Assembly (NCBI GenBank): GCA_022749755.1 | Contig: CM040443.1 | Coordinates: forward strand, 19,079,228-19,143,227 | Length of the DNA: 64,000 bases | DNA from: Azadirachta indica | Lineage: Eukaryota; Streptophyta; Magnoliopsida; Sapindales; Meliaceae | Direction: 5' to 3' | Shown here: one piece after another, positions 49,106-60,478 of the stretch | Layout of the letters: every line of letters begins with the position of its first letter | Numbering within the stretch: the stretch's first letter is position 1 | Notes under the pieces: model-generated | What the model was told of the DNA's origin: nothing | Databases searched by the model: none | Seen by the model: the letters and a program-made list of their open reading frames with translations, nothing else | Position numbers and translations under genes: made by a program

Positions 49106-52100
49106 ATGATGGTAGCTAATACTTTTGATCTATGGAAAAAGGACTCCTTTTTTTCAGCGGCGGAGGAGGTCCAAGAATCCGCTGATATGTATGTCTTCTC
49201 TTTCAAATTTTTATTTTTTGACGTGGGTATGGGTTACTTTTTTTTGTTGTATATGGGGACTTTCCTGTTTATGTTGAATTTCGAGCTATAATTCGTGGCG
49301 TTGTATACTTTATGGATTATATATGGGGACCCTGACGTTTATGTTGAATTTTGAGCTAGATTTTTTTTTATGTTTTATGGTTCCTTTTCTAGTTTTCATG
49401 ATGTGGTTGTGAATTGTTTTGGGTTGGTTTGCAAGTAGATGGAATGTGTACTTGACGATAAATTGGAGATGTGTGTGTAAAATTGATATTTTGACTTGTT
49501 TTATTATGTGGGTATGAGTTTATAGGTAGAAATTCAGGCAATTATGATCCTCTAGCCGTGTGTTCTTCATTTTTTAGAAAATTTGTTGCCTTCTTTTCTT
49601 CTTAAGTTGTTGTTTTTCCACTTCAATTTTTATGGCCGTAATTGTTTTCTTTTCGTGTGGCTTTCTATGCCTCATATGATTGCTTAGTTTTGACTTGTGT
49701 GCAGCTAGGAGAGGCTTGAAGAGAAAATATTGCAACTTTTTGGTATTAGATTTGTAAAGTGTGTGTATGCTATCAGAAGAGGCTGCTAACTGCTTTTTTA
49801 GTTGTTGGTCAGCCATTCTGTATGTGCCATTACGATGAACATAAAATGGACTGCCTTCAAAAAATTTATCTTTGAAAGACAAAAGAAGCAGATTTCTTGA
49901 AGTTTATAGAAATATGAATTATTATGCTTATGCAACAAATATAGGGATTTCATTCTGAAAAATGAAAGTATTAACTACCATTTCTACCATTTGATTTTTT
50001 TGCCTTTCAATTGTTTTCTGTTGTCAGAATGGAATCGGCATACAGATTGTGGGCAAGAGAGAGGAGAGAAGGGCTAAAAGCAGAGTATTTGGATGAACTC
50101 TCTAGGGAACTGCAAACTGCTCTAGGTACTGCTAAATGGCAGGTATGTTTAATTTTCCAGCATTTCCCTGTTTGTGTCCCCTGATTTCAACATTAACATT
50201 TTTTGAGTTAGCATAAATTTTTGTTTTGTTTCTCGTAAACTGGAGGATATAGAAAATAAAATGCGCAAATTAGTCTGACAATAATATTTCTTCTGGGAAA
50301 AATAAAAAATTTGTCCTAATTTATCAATTACATGGAGTGGAATTTTATATTTGTAGTTTTCTTGGGTTTCATTAACTGTTCAAAAGTAAAATTGAGCCTT
50401 CTAATACGCTTTTGTCCCCTAAATGTCCCCGTCATTTCAGCTGGACCTGTAGACTTTGGTCACTTGAATCTAATTTAGCTGTTAATCAACTTCGGGAAGT
50501 TCTGATTTTGTGTTATTTGATTGTACATGTTGAATTAGCTGGACGAGTTTGAAAAGGCTGTAAGGTTGAGCCACAGACATAGTTACAATGATAATGCAAC
50601 AGCTAGGCATATGCAATTTATTGGTGCCATTGAGAACCAAATTTCTCATGTGGAAGCAGCGTTAAGGGAAGCTTTTAGTGAGGAAGGAAAGCAACCCCTT
50701 CAATGGGTAAACCTGGATGAAGAAGAGCGTGATGATTTAGCCATGTTTCTTTCTGGAAATTCCTCATCCTCATCCTCATCCTCATCCTCATCCACTGGGA
50801 AAGATGAAAGCATCAAGTTCATACCTTCAGTGAAAACCTCTCTTCTGGAGAATAATCATAAGAAAAGAGATGCAAGACTTAATCCTGAGGCTACCTGCAC
50901 CCAAGAAAATTCTGATGAATTGACAAGTTTCGAAGATGCCAGTAGTATTGATAAAAATAGAGAGTGTCTCATACAAATAGAAGACGAATCTCCTGGAGCA
51001 AAGGTTGATATAATTAGTAAATCAGACAGAGCAACTGGTACAAGAAGAACATGGAGTTCACCAAATTTTGCTTCATTGAAGATCGCAATCACTAATGAAA
51101 ATGGAGAAGCTAGCAACTTAACAGCGTGTGCTGAGTCCACGCCTAAGGAAAAAGGGTCCAAGCTGGTTTTCAGGAAGCACAGGTGTGTTGAACATCGGCA
51201 GGCAAAGGCAGCAGTCAATTTGTTCAATCAGGTAAGATTTAACATGCTTGCTCTGGTTAAACTCAATAAACTATCATTTTCTGTATAAGGATCTATATTT
51301 AAGTAGTTCAATGGTTGGACATGATTATAAATTGATTAAAGTCCCAGGAAATCTTATAAGCTTAATCTTTTGCAGCTCTTTGTTGGGTTTCAAAGACAAT
51401 GGCAAAGTCCTGTCCACTTGCATCTTAATCGTTCTGTCCAACTTATGCTCATTATGATGCTAACAATCTTCTTGATCGGTGAGCCCTCAACTGTTTAGTA
51501 TCCATAATTTCTAATCAGCAAAAGTGGAGGGCAATTCAGTAATAATCATTTGCAAGGCTTATTCCATTCTTTTCCCCCAATTTATCTTGTCTGGTAAAAC
51601 ACATTGGAATTTGACAATCCGGTAGAATAGGAATTTGAATATTACTGTTCAACAGACGGTAGTTGCAATAATTCAATATCTGAATCCATGTGTGCTTTAG
51701 AATCTGAGTGAGTGGAGAACAAATTCTAAAAGTTATTCACTAGTTTAAAAGCAGATTAAGAGGATTGCTCATAATTTTAACGAATGATGATGCTTTGTGC
51801 AAACGTTTTTTTTTTTTTTTTTTTTTCTAATACCACTAAGCTGCAATTTTTTATGCCTCTAGATTGGGCTGTATACCTATTCTTGGTTCCACTGCATTCT
51901 AAGAAATTTTCAGTTGATTGACACCAAATCTTTGGTTGTTTTTGTTCTGTTCTCAGTCTTGGTTCTTTGCTTGTATGTTGTATTAACTTTAAGGGATTGA
52001 TATTGAGTTGAAGTAGCTTCTGTTTTTGCTCAAACAAGGCCTATAGTCCTCTATTAAGTTTTACTGCACAAGCACATACTGAGATTTTCAGTCTGACGTA

Positions 52101-52480
52101 AATATTGCTTGTTGCAAGATCATATATTTTCAAACGAAGTAATTTCTTGCACATAACATTTGGACATCAGAAAATGCTTTGACAATGCCTTATTTGGAAT
52201 TGCTTGAATGATTTTTTATTCTTATCATAATATATTGCTGTGAACCGTGTGTTTATTATTAAGAGTTGACACTATTGCCCTGAGAGTACCTTATCTCTAA
52301 GACCTGGAAATTCTGGAGAGTATTTGTGAAAGGAACCTGTATTAAAAATCTGGAAGACTTTCAATATGTAATTTTATCTTAGCTGCTGCTGATGGTTTTG
52401 TTTCTTCTTTGAGCAAGAACGTTAACGGGGAATTCTCATCTTTTTCTCCTGCAGTGCCCTTTGTCCTCTATTCAGCATGA
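49106..52480 (+). CDS. Syntaxin-6-N-terminal-like tail-anchored protein without SNARE motif
   Basis: Five exons, 49106-49188, 50028-50142, 50539-51231, 51376-51478 and 52455-52480, join in phase to 339 residues. Residues 1 to about 125 match the helical syntaxin-6 N-terminal domain of plant t-SNAREs, beginning FDLWKKDSFFSAAEEVQ, then SAYRLWARERREG and a helix with AIENQISHVEAALREAF. An acidic linker with eleven Ser in a row (141-151, coded by (TCCTCA)5) follows. The C-terminus has one hydrophobic segment (about 318-338) and ends at once, a tail anchor. I find no heptad SNARE helix with a central Gln before the anchor. It resembles Arabidopsis At2g18860/At4g30240, annotated as syntaxin/t-SNARE family, by recall. 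It may regulate trans-Golgi SNAREs instead of fusing membranes itself. ATG at 49106 or 49109; the upstream Leu-rich frame has no ATG. Confidence 0.85.
50761..50793 (+). repeat. Coding (TCCTCA)5 minisatellite
   Basis: Five TCCTCA units plus TCC encode eleven Ser in the linker of the syntaxin-like protein. Changes by whole units keep the frame, so length variants are likely between individuals. Confidence 0.9.
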
Positions 52481-53110
52481 AAGCTAGTGGTAGTTTACTG
52501 TTTGTGACCAAGATGAAAGGTAATTGTATTACCTTAGTAACCCAATTTTGTTACATATTAATGGGAAAATGAGATGGTGAAGCCGTTATAAATGGCATAG
52601 ATATCTGATAGACAGTTGCAAAAAGGCCTTCCATGCTAGCCCATCAGATCTTAGTCATTACCTTGCTAGAATCTTAGTTTCGGGCTAAAACTTGCTGAAC
52701 TATCTCTTCAGAAAAGAAGACAACTCTTACGCTTAATTTTCTTATTATTGCTTTCCTTCCCTAGGAACAGTTTTGGCATTTCTTTACCAGATAATACTAA
52801 ACACCGGGAAGTTCTTCTTCTCAGGCCTTTGAACTTTGAATTGTAGTCTTTCCTTCACGAACAAGAGATGAAACTATATCCTATGACTTCTGCCTATTGT
52901 TTTAAGGCAGGAATGCAATTGTAGGAAATTACTGTTTTTTAATGTACTAGAACATCTCAATTATTACTTGCTGCTTTTCTGAGTCATTAATAATTAAATT
53001 CAATCATCATCTGTTGAATCTGCAGGAATTGGAGCTATTTTTGAAGCAGACAGAGGAAGCTTTTGATTATGAGGAGCTTTCCCGTTGATTCTAGTTCTGA
53101 TAGGAGCCTA
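52481..53110 (+). other. Probable spliced 3' UTR of the syntaxin-like gene
   Basis: After the stop at 52480 a donor-like AAAGGTAATT occurs near 52518-52527. An acceptor CTGCAG lies near 53021-53026, before a purine-rich block that would read ELELFLKQTEEAFDYEELSR if coding. It lies beyond the stop, so I treat it as a 3' UTR exon; an alternative C-terminus is possible but unproven. Confidence 0.35.
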
Positions 53111-54112
53111 AACCACATCTTTGAAGCAAAAGGAGTAAAACTAGCAAGAGGAATAGTTTGTCATTCTAGATTTCCTCTGCTACACAAAGCTGTAAATTCA
53201 TTCATATAGTTTTTGAAAACACATTGCTTCCCAAGACCAGTTGATGCTGCTGACAATCTCATTTCAGTTAAAGCTTCAAATTTAACTTGTAAATATTCGA
53301 ATTTGTGTTCAATCATCTATTATGAATGACTTGAAAGGAGAAATTTGATACCAAGATCTTCCCCTTTTCTATTAATTAAGATTCTCTTATGATATAAGTC
53401 ACATAAATCTTTAAAGAATATCATATCAAAGATGTGTAATCTAGAAATTTATTTTTTGTTACCAAGTGTTCTGGAAACTCATATTTTTACGTTTTCAAAA
53501 AATATTGCTCATTCAATCGCGCCCAATTTTTTATTTTTATAAAAAAGATGGTAAGAGTTGATAGCATAATGAAATAATGTGTATATCATAATTTAAATAA
53601 AAATTAAATACAACTAAAATTCTTAACAATACAACACTTATTAATATTTGTCATATATCCAGTATTTTACTCTTAATAATATGATAATTACATGGCACTT
53701 ATTAACGAGTGTACAAACTATATTTTTAACTTCATATGTGTGTACTATTTTTCTTCTGATAATAACAATCGTATAATCAATAATCAACTAAAAAAATTAA
53801 ATATGGATACCTATTGAAAACTTCATATTTTTATCTTATTTCACATTTATAATTTTAGTGGAAAAGGAAGTAAAATCATATATATAAATAGTAAAGGATG
53901 ATTTTAGAGTGGACGATCCCACTTTACAAATTACAGATTTTTTCAAATTCGTATCTTGTAAAATGCCATCGTCAAACCCAAAAGAATTGCTGGAGCTGGT
54001 GGATCCATTAATTAGATCACAATCATTCTCTAAAAAAAAAAAAAATTGCAGATGCCGAGATATTATTGTATAAAATTTAAAATGAGAATTAATTAATTAA
54101 TTACCTGATGAG
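53111..54112. other. Intergenic region
   Basis: AT-rich; no gene seen. It separates the convergent 3' ends of the syntaxin-like gene and the B3 gene. Confidence 0.6.
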
Positions 54113-54499
54113 TTATTTGAGAAGTTTGAGGACCAAAGTTGCAAAATGAGCTTCATATCTGAAACCAATTTGTTGTCCAACAGCTATTCCAGGCTTCTTC
54201 TGATACACTTCAGTTGTGTCCCTTAAACGATAATACGGTCGTTCAAACTGCAACTTCAGTTCATACTTATCTCCGCTGTCTTCATCGAACGCTAAAATAC
54301 TTACGGCCTTACCATCCTTCAAATCTTGGCCGTCTTTCTTCTTCAGTCCTGGAAGAATATATTTATCAACTTCGCTCTCAGGAACAATGATTTCGTGTTT
54401 CGCCTGCAGATCAGTCTCCGATATTATTCTGTGAAACTGCCAGTTTTCCGCTCCGAACATCACTTCCAACGCCTTGTCACTGCTTTCCCAGCAGTTCAT
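54113..54499 (-). CDS. Small B3-domain (REM/At2g31720-like) protein
   Basis: A single open frame of 128 residues that is almost wholly one B3 DNA-binding domain (about 21-127). It opens with FHRIISETDLQAKHEIIVP, where B3 proteins have a leading strand and SDV-type turn followed by a VIP-like strand, then VDKYILP. Near the C-terminus comes an YYRL segment, then a GIAVGQQIGFRY stretch in the place of the usual GLKxGDxVxF. Plant B3 proteins of this type are nuclear and bind DNA, but many short ones have no known target. Upstream on the minus strand TTAATTTTCAG precedes the ATG by five bases, so an intron in the 5' UTR is likely. Family assignment is by motif recall, and sequence similarity in B3 proteins is low, so a search should confirm it. 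Confidence 0.62.
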   Translation of the reverse strand: MNCWESSDKALEVMFGAENWQFHRIISETDLQAKHEIIVPESEVDKYILPGLKKKDGQDLKDGKAVSILAFDEDSGDKYELKLQFERPYYRLRDTTEVYQKKPGIAVGQQIGFRYEAHFATLVLKLLK

Positions 54500-56295
54500 G
54501 GTGTCTGAAAATTAAGAAACAAACCAAAATGAAGAAATTCAAGCTCAAGACAAGAGTCAAGCATAAATGTAAATAATAAATATTATAGTTTTTAATTATA
54601 TATATACATATATATAGATTGTCGGAGTGTATATATATATATATATATATATATATGGATTAGATTTTTTGGGATTTCAGTTCTGAAAATAATTTAATGC
54701 TAAAGCATATATGGTTTTGGGTTTAGGAAAATTCCTATTTTGTATAGATTTCTAACTTATTTTTCTAATGAAGTTACATTAGTTTTTTTTAAAATATCCT
54801 GTACGTAAATATTTTGTCGTTATTTATTTATAATACTATTATTGGTGAGGATAAGTTATTTGCATAATAAAATTTACTCTAAATATCTCATTTTAATAAA
54901 ATATATTATTATAAAATTATTTCTATTTTAATTTATTATGTTAAAAATAATTTAAGATAAAAGACTAAAGTTGTATTACTTTTCGTGTCCATCTAGCATA
55001 TACTCATTTATTTTAAAATTTTGCTGCCTTAAATTGCAAAACTTTCCTCTTCTACGTGTATTTATATATATATATATATATATATATCCAATTATCCGTA
55101 TAAGTAAAATATTACATGAAAATGATACAGGAAAAATATGAGTTAGTCCCTTTATTTTTGTCTAATTATATTTAAAATACAATTTCAACTATAACTATTA
55201 ACTTATATTTACTCTTAATAAGTTTAAATCTATATTAGACATTTGGACTTAAACTCAGCCTGTTAACTTTTTTGTTTTAATTATTTGACATATTTACTTT
55301 TAACAAATTTAAATTTACATTGAACTTAAATCTTAACTTGTCTCAACTTGATTTCTTTAACTCAAAAAAGAAAATATTCATAAATTTGTGAACGTTTGGT
55401 TAAGTTTACATAATATTTTTAGATTTTTAGTTTGCTCAATGGTTAGGTTTTAAATTCGTAAATTTACGAAAAAAAATTACTAGTCAATCACAAAATTGTG
55501 ACAATAACTCAACAAGGAAGTAGATGATATTTTTGAAAAATTAAGGAGATAAGTGGCAATTAGATAAAACATAGAGGGGATAACTATTTTTTTAGCAGTG
55601 AAAGTAATAATTCCTTAGATTTTTGGTTTATTGAATTATTTGATATTAGTAAGTTTATTTTTTTATGGGACATCGTCATTAATGCTTGGTAAATTTCTCT
55701 TCTGTTTTCAAATACAAACGACTAATTACATCGAACTACAATAAATTATTGTTGTCCGTTTTTGAGTGCTGTATAACTTATTTTCTAAAATTCTTAATAA
55801 TTTATATCAATAAGTCTTCATGACAATATTGGACATTTTAATGGAAATACAAGCATCACAATATGTGATCTTTCTCTTGATTCATCATTTATATATAGCA
55901 GCTTTCAAAAAATCTGAGTCAATAAATATCAAAATCTTGAATGAATTACGTAATAAATATCAAAATCTGAGGTAATAAATATCTATATGCAGTTTGCGTG
56001 TCTTCTTTAGAGTTAAAAAGTTTTTCGAACGATGTAGGAAATTAGTTGGTGAAACTAGAATCACTGCTTATCTGTATTAGTTTTCCTTTAATTGGTTTGA
56101 TTTAGGAATTAGAATTTGTAGGCGTCCGTTTGTATGGACCATGGTTACACACAATCACCTCTTTTGCTTGTGTCTAGTTTTGCCCGTATTAAGGTTTGAG
56201 GTTTTGCGTTTGTGTTAAAAAAACAAGGGTTTAATATTCTATGATTAAAGCATTGAATTTCGTCATAAAATCTTCTCTCAACCCAATACAGATTC
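54500..56295. other. AT-rich intergenic region with (AT)n runs
   Basis: (AT)n microsatellites at about 54630-54656 and 55064-55087; otherwise low-complexity AT-rich DNA. No gene seen. Confidence 0.6.
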
Positions 56296-56299
56296 TTAG

Positions 56300-57240
56300 T
56301 GGCTGAGAAAGAAATTAGCCCACATATTCTAGTTATATCTCAGCAGTTCCGAGATGGCTTACAGATTAGAAACCAAGCTTAGAACACCAAAGAGAAAAGG
56401 AAAACTAATGAGTAAAAAATAAAAAAAAAAACAACGTAACAGCCCAGCACGCACGATAGAGGAGCGAAATGTCTCAGGCGGATATGTACAGAATAAGGAG
56501 AGGCCGAGAAAAATCGGACCAAAATGGACAAACAAGCACATTTGCATCGGATGAAAAGATAGAGAGCATTGAACTGATTATGATTCCGAACGAGACAGAT
56601 TAGATTGCTATGGTCCAGCCACGTATGCCCACACGAGGCTAGAGGAAAATACCTAGAACAACAGAAACTGGAAAAATTAGAAGAGCAAAATGGTAAACAG
56701 GTTGATGATGAAGATGGTCTGAAGATTGACGAGGACATGAAGAGTATAAATTTTGCCGAAATTCAGAAGCGGGTTTATACTAATGGCGGTGGAAGCACAG
56801 GAACTTTAAGAATTTTGTGTCTGCATGAGGACATAGCGAAATATCTCTAAAATCGCGATCCAAATTCGCACATTATGATCTGAAATCTCAGTCTATGCGT
56901 GAAGAACCCTCTGCCACATGCTGATGCGAATCAGAAATTCCACGGAGGAGATAATCGGTGTAGAATGACTAGGCAGCATCGGAGTTCATGCAGCTCAATG
57001 TTCCTGCTATGGAAGCTTCTCAAAAAGGACAGGATGGTCACATCTAGGACGGTCCATCGCAAGCTGAATTGCTGTATAGGAGGAGCAAGATCATCAAGGA
57101 GAAGGTGAAGTCATGTATTACGAACAAGATTACAGCGAAGTTTGGCAATGCTGCAACTGAAGACAAAATGCCATGGAAGCTTCTCGTTGGACAAGGTGAA
57201 CGGCAGCTTAATAGACCATGCCCGGAGAATTATACAGAGT
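56300..57240 (+). pseudogene. Decayed copy of splicing factor SLU7
   Basis: Pieces of the step-II pre-mRNA splicing factor SLU7 appear in order on the plus strand, broken by stops and frame changes. In order: EKEISPHI (about 56305), KPSLEHQRE (56375), KERPRK after a ruined zinc knuckle (56494), TKMDKQ/KWTNKH-type sequence in a shifted frame (56517), DYDSERDRLDCYGPATYAH (56577), a long open piece with KLEKLEEQN, KRVYTNGGGSTGT and LHEDIAKYL (56650-56847), GGDNR (56948), then ELLYRRSKIIKEKVKS and FGNAATEDKMP (57066-57180), and GQGERQ (57187). The CX2C zinc motif is lost. No introns interrupt the match, which suggests a reverse-transcribed mRNA copy, and the last part of SLU7 is missing. An A-run at 57478-57490 is too far downstream to be a sure poly-A tail. 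Confidence 0.8.
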
Positions 57241-58575
57241 TGAAAGATAATCTAGAGTGCTACAAGTGACATGAAAGCTGGTTGAGGAATACCCATTAAT
57301 CATGCAAGCCATCACAATACAAGACCAACCAAGAAGGACATAGGAAAAGAGTTGTCACTCAGTTTAGGTGTAACTCTCCATTTTCATGCTATCATGTACT
57401 AAATATAATGCGGTAAAAATGTAAAGATGGTATCAATGCATCGAACATTCTAGATGAACACCTTCACCCAAGAGAAAGAAAAAAAAAAAATCCTCTATTG
57501 TCCTTGTCAAAAAGAAACTGCTGAAATGTAATGAAATTAATCCAATATATAACTTCTTTCGCTATTACATAGAAACAGACAACTTCATTTCAAAAAGGGA
57601 TTCCTAGGATATGAATTAAAATGAAGGTGAATAGAAAGCAGCAAGACGGCAAAATAGGATTATGGGTTTGTGGTTACATAAGTGAGCATGATATGGCTGC
57701 TGCTTTTTCTTTCTTGTGATATTTCTATTTTCCATTTTACCTTGATTGACAGGACCACGTGACATAAAAAGGATAAAGAAAGATTCTGCTGAGCTACAAA
57801 GAGGAACAATGTTTATCATATATCAATGAAAACTCAAAATAATTGTCATTCAATTACTCTTTTTTTAGCTACAATGCTTGGCTGGAATAAGATAGGATAG
57901 CAAAGGTATGGCAATTGATTCTTTTGGTGTTTAAATGATGTCCAATCAACGATGCTCTTATCACACCAATCTTAGTCAGGATCCAAGTGTCAATAACCTG
58001 AATCAAGCCAAACTTGAACTAAATGCAAATTTATACAACAGTCAAGAAGCCACTGTACAGTTATCTTATTTTCTTCATTAAAGCAGGCAAAATGGGGGAA
58101 AAGGAAGGGGAGCAGGAGTGGGTTGTTGGAAATATTAAGACCTTGTGAAGTTATGTTATGTTCTCAACGGCTAATCTAACATCATACTTCTTGTCTGCTT
58201 CAACTCTGGATCAGCACAAGAAGTCATTCTAACTAGTCATTTTTATCATGTCTTAATTCAGTGACAACAAAATAAGCGAAAGATTTGTATGTATCTTTAA
58301 CAAATATACATAAAGAAGGCCCATCAAAGAATACAGCAGCTTACATCAACCAATTTATAAAATTACATTTGAATAGAGAAGTAGGACAAAATTATCTCTA
58401 CTATTAGTGCCTCTCAGAAAATGATGATAAATATGAATGATAAAAATAAGTAGAATGAAAATTATAAGACACATACAAGCTCTTGATCCACCAAATTGCA
58501 CATGAATATAATCAAAAAGTCAAGAAATCGGGCATCCATACCTTCAGATGAGACAATTTCTCCAAGAATATACCA
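57241..58575. other. Intergenic region downstream of XRCC3
   Basis: No gene seen. The right end should contain the XRCC3 3' UTR. Short open frames have no recognisable domain. Confidence 0.6.
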
Positions 58576-59469
58576 CTATCTTTCAACTCCAAACACCCCA
58601 TCTCTTTTAATCTCAAACTCACAAGTCGAATCAGGCAAATGAGGCGCGAAAACAATATGAAACCACCTCCTTGTCCTCCTAGACAAAAAATCCCCACCAC
58701 CGCGGTTCACCATCTCTTCACCACCAAAATCCTCATTCCTTGACAAAAACAGCCTCGAATTCACGCAATTAGCCCAAGCTAACCCCAAAGCAGGACAAAC
58801 ACGTCTCCCCGAAGAATACAAACAACCCAAATTCCCAACTCTCAACCCATTTATTCCTTCATTTGGCCCAACCAAATCAACCACCTGATTGGTGACCACA
58901 ATTGCCAAACCAAACCCCACAGCCATTGCCTTCAACTTCCCTGATATCTTAAAAAACAAGGATGACCTTTTCTTAAGATCAGCCGGGGTGTTCTCAAAGT
59001 CAGACCGAAACAATGCCGCAATAGAATCAATAACAATGAGCCTAATAGGTAATCTAGATTTTGAGTTTCTGATAAAAGATTCTATTTTAGGCATTATATC
59101 GAGCAGATGGTCTACAGATTGTACACTCTGAACATATATGTAATCACACGGGTCGTGATCATTATTAGCTAAAATAGAGGACTTAGAAGAGCCAAAAGCA
59201 GCGCTCAGTTGGTGGAGTCGGCGAATAGGGAAAGGGAACTCTGTATGAAGATAGATCGAGGAAGCGGAGAGGCCGCCATAGGAGGTAGGGAGCTGGGCAG
59301 ATAGTGAGAGTTGGAGGCAGAATTGGGTCTTGCCCGAGCCGCTCTCCGCCACCAACTCAGTTATTGAGTTGCAGGGAATGCCGCCGCCCAAGCAGCGGTC
59401 GAGTATAGGGCAGCCAATACTGCACTTTTCGGCGGTAAATGGGTGGTGGAGCAAATTTTGCGGTTTCAT
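58576..59469 (-). CDS. XRCC3: DNA repair protein XRCC3 (RAD51 paralogue)
   Basis: An intronless gene for 297 residues, close to the family's usual ~300 in plants. The start MKPQNLL and the block CSIGCPILDRCLGGGIPC (16-33) are typical of XRCC3. Walker A is AESGSGKT (41-48), followed by QFCLQLSLSAQLP; Walker B is RLIVIDS (143-149, Asp148). VVTNQVVD (191-198) corresponds to the RecA-fold L2/sensor region. XRCC3 pairs with RAD51C and helps RAD51 filaments in homologous recombination and meiosis, acting in the nucleus. The gene is head-to-head with histone H4 (ATG to ATG 698 bases) and has an E2F-like site, TTTGGCGCC, about 30 bases before its ATG, which fits expression in S phase. Nothing in the frame looks broken. 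Confidence 0.93.
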   Translation of the reverse strand: MKPQNLLHHPFTAEKCSIGCPILDRCLGGGIPCNSITELVAESGSGKTQFCLQLSLSAQLPTSYGGLSASSIYLHTEFPFPIRRLHQLSAAFGSSKSSILANNDHDPCDYIYVQSVQSVDHLLDIMPKIESFIRNSKSRLPIRLIVIDSIAALFRSDFENTPADLKKRSSLFFKISGKLKAMAVGFGLAIVVTNQVVDLVGPNEGINGLRVGNLGCLYSSGRRVCPALGLAWANCVNSRLFLSRNEDFGGEEMVNRGGGDFLSRRTRRWFHIVFAPHLPDSTCEFEIKRDGVFGVER

Positions 59470-59499
59470 AGGCGCTCTGAGAAAATTTTGAAAAAAAAT

Positions 59500-59508
59500 G
59501 GCGCCAAA
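59500..59508 (-). promoter_or_regulatory. E2F-like site of XRCC3
   Basis: On the minus strand this reads TTTGGCGCC, matching the E2F consensus TTTSSCGC, and lies 31 bases upstream of the XRCC3 ATG. E2F sites typically mark genes induced at the G1/S transition. Confidence 0.6.
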
Positions 59509-59899
59509 TGAGTGGCTTATATATATATATATATATATTTAAATTAAAGCTTAATATTTGTTTAAAAGATAAATAATATTAGTTGATATAAAGTTTAATA
59601 TTCTTTATATATTATTTTATTTTCTTTCCTTTCTGTCTCTTATGTATATATATATATATTTTTGACATCATTTTTTATATTAATTTACAATATAATAGTA
59701 AAAATTATATTAATACAATTTATGACAGTAAGCAAAGATATTTGATACATTAAATTTATTGCAAGATATTTAATGAAATGTTGTATTAAATTGACATTTT
59801 AATATTTATAATAATTTTATTTTTAATTTTTAATGCATTTAAAAAATAATAATCATTTTTATAAACTGTATTATTTTAAGTTAAACACTGAATTAGTTC
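59509..59899. other. AT-rich core of the XRCC3-H4 divergent promoter
   Basis: Includes two (AT)n runs (about 59518-59540 and 59645-59660). No gene seen. G+C-rich regulatory motifs lie only at its two ends. Confidence 0.55.
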
Positions 59900-59908
59900 T
59901 TTCCCGCC
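59900..59908 (+). promoter_or_regulatory. E2F-like site of histone H4 gene 1
   Basis: TTTCCCGCC followed by AAAA, so both strands match E2F (TTTCCCGC and, reversed, TTTTGGCGGG). It lies about 260 bases upstream of the H4 ATG. In the second H4 gene the equivalent place reads ATTCCCACGAAAAAC and the site is lost. Confidence 0.6.
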
Positions 59909-59988
59909 AAAAGCAGCCGCCCATTACCAAAATTTAAAGCCCCTCAATCCAAAGCATTATTTTGTGAACCATTCACATTTAAGGGTAT

Positions 59989-60077
59989 CCAATCCGACGG
60001 TCGATATTTCAAGCACTACATTTCACACGGATCAGCCCAATCCAACGGCCAGCACTCTACTTTCTCATCTATATAAA
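59989..60077 (+). promoter_or_regulatory. Histone-type promoter of H4 gene 1
   Basis: CCAATCCGACGG (59989-60000) and CCAATCCAACGG (60037-60048) contain CCAAT-like words; the first also has the reversed histone hexamer CCGTCG, while the ATCCAACGG of the second is like the plant histone nonamer. CACACGGATC between them resembles the octamer CGCGGATC. TATATAAA at 60070-60077 is the TATA box, 90 bases before the ATG. Confidence 0.7.
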
Positions 60078-60136
60078 CCTCAACCACTTCGTCGCTACGT
60101 CGTTAACACAACAAACAAGGAAACAGAGGAAAGTAA

Positions 60137-60478
<342 letters not shown>

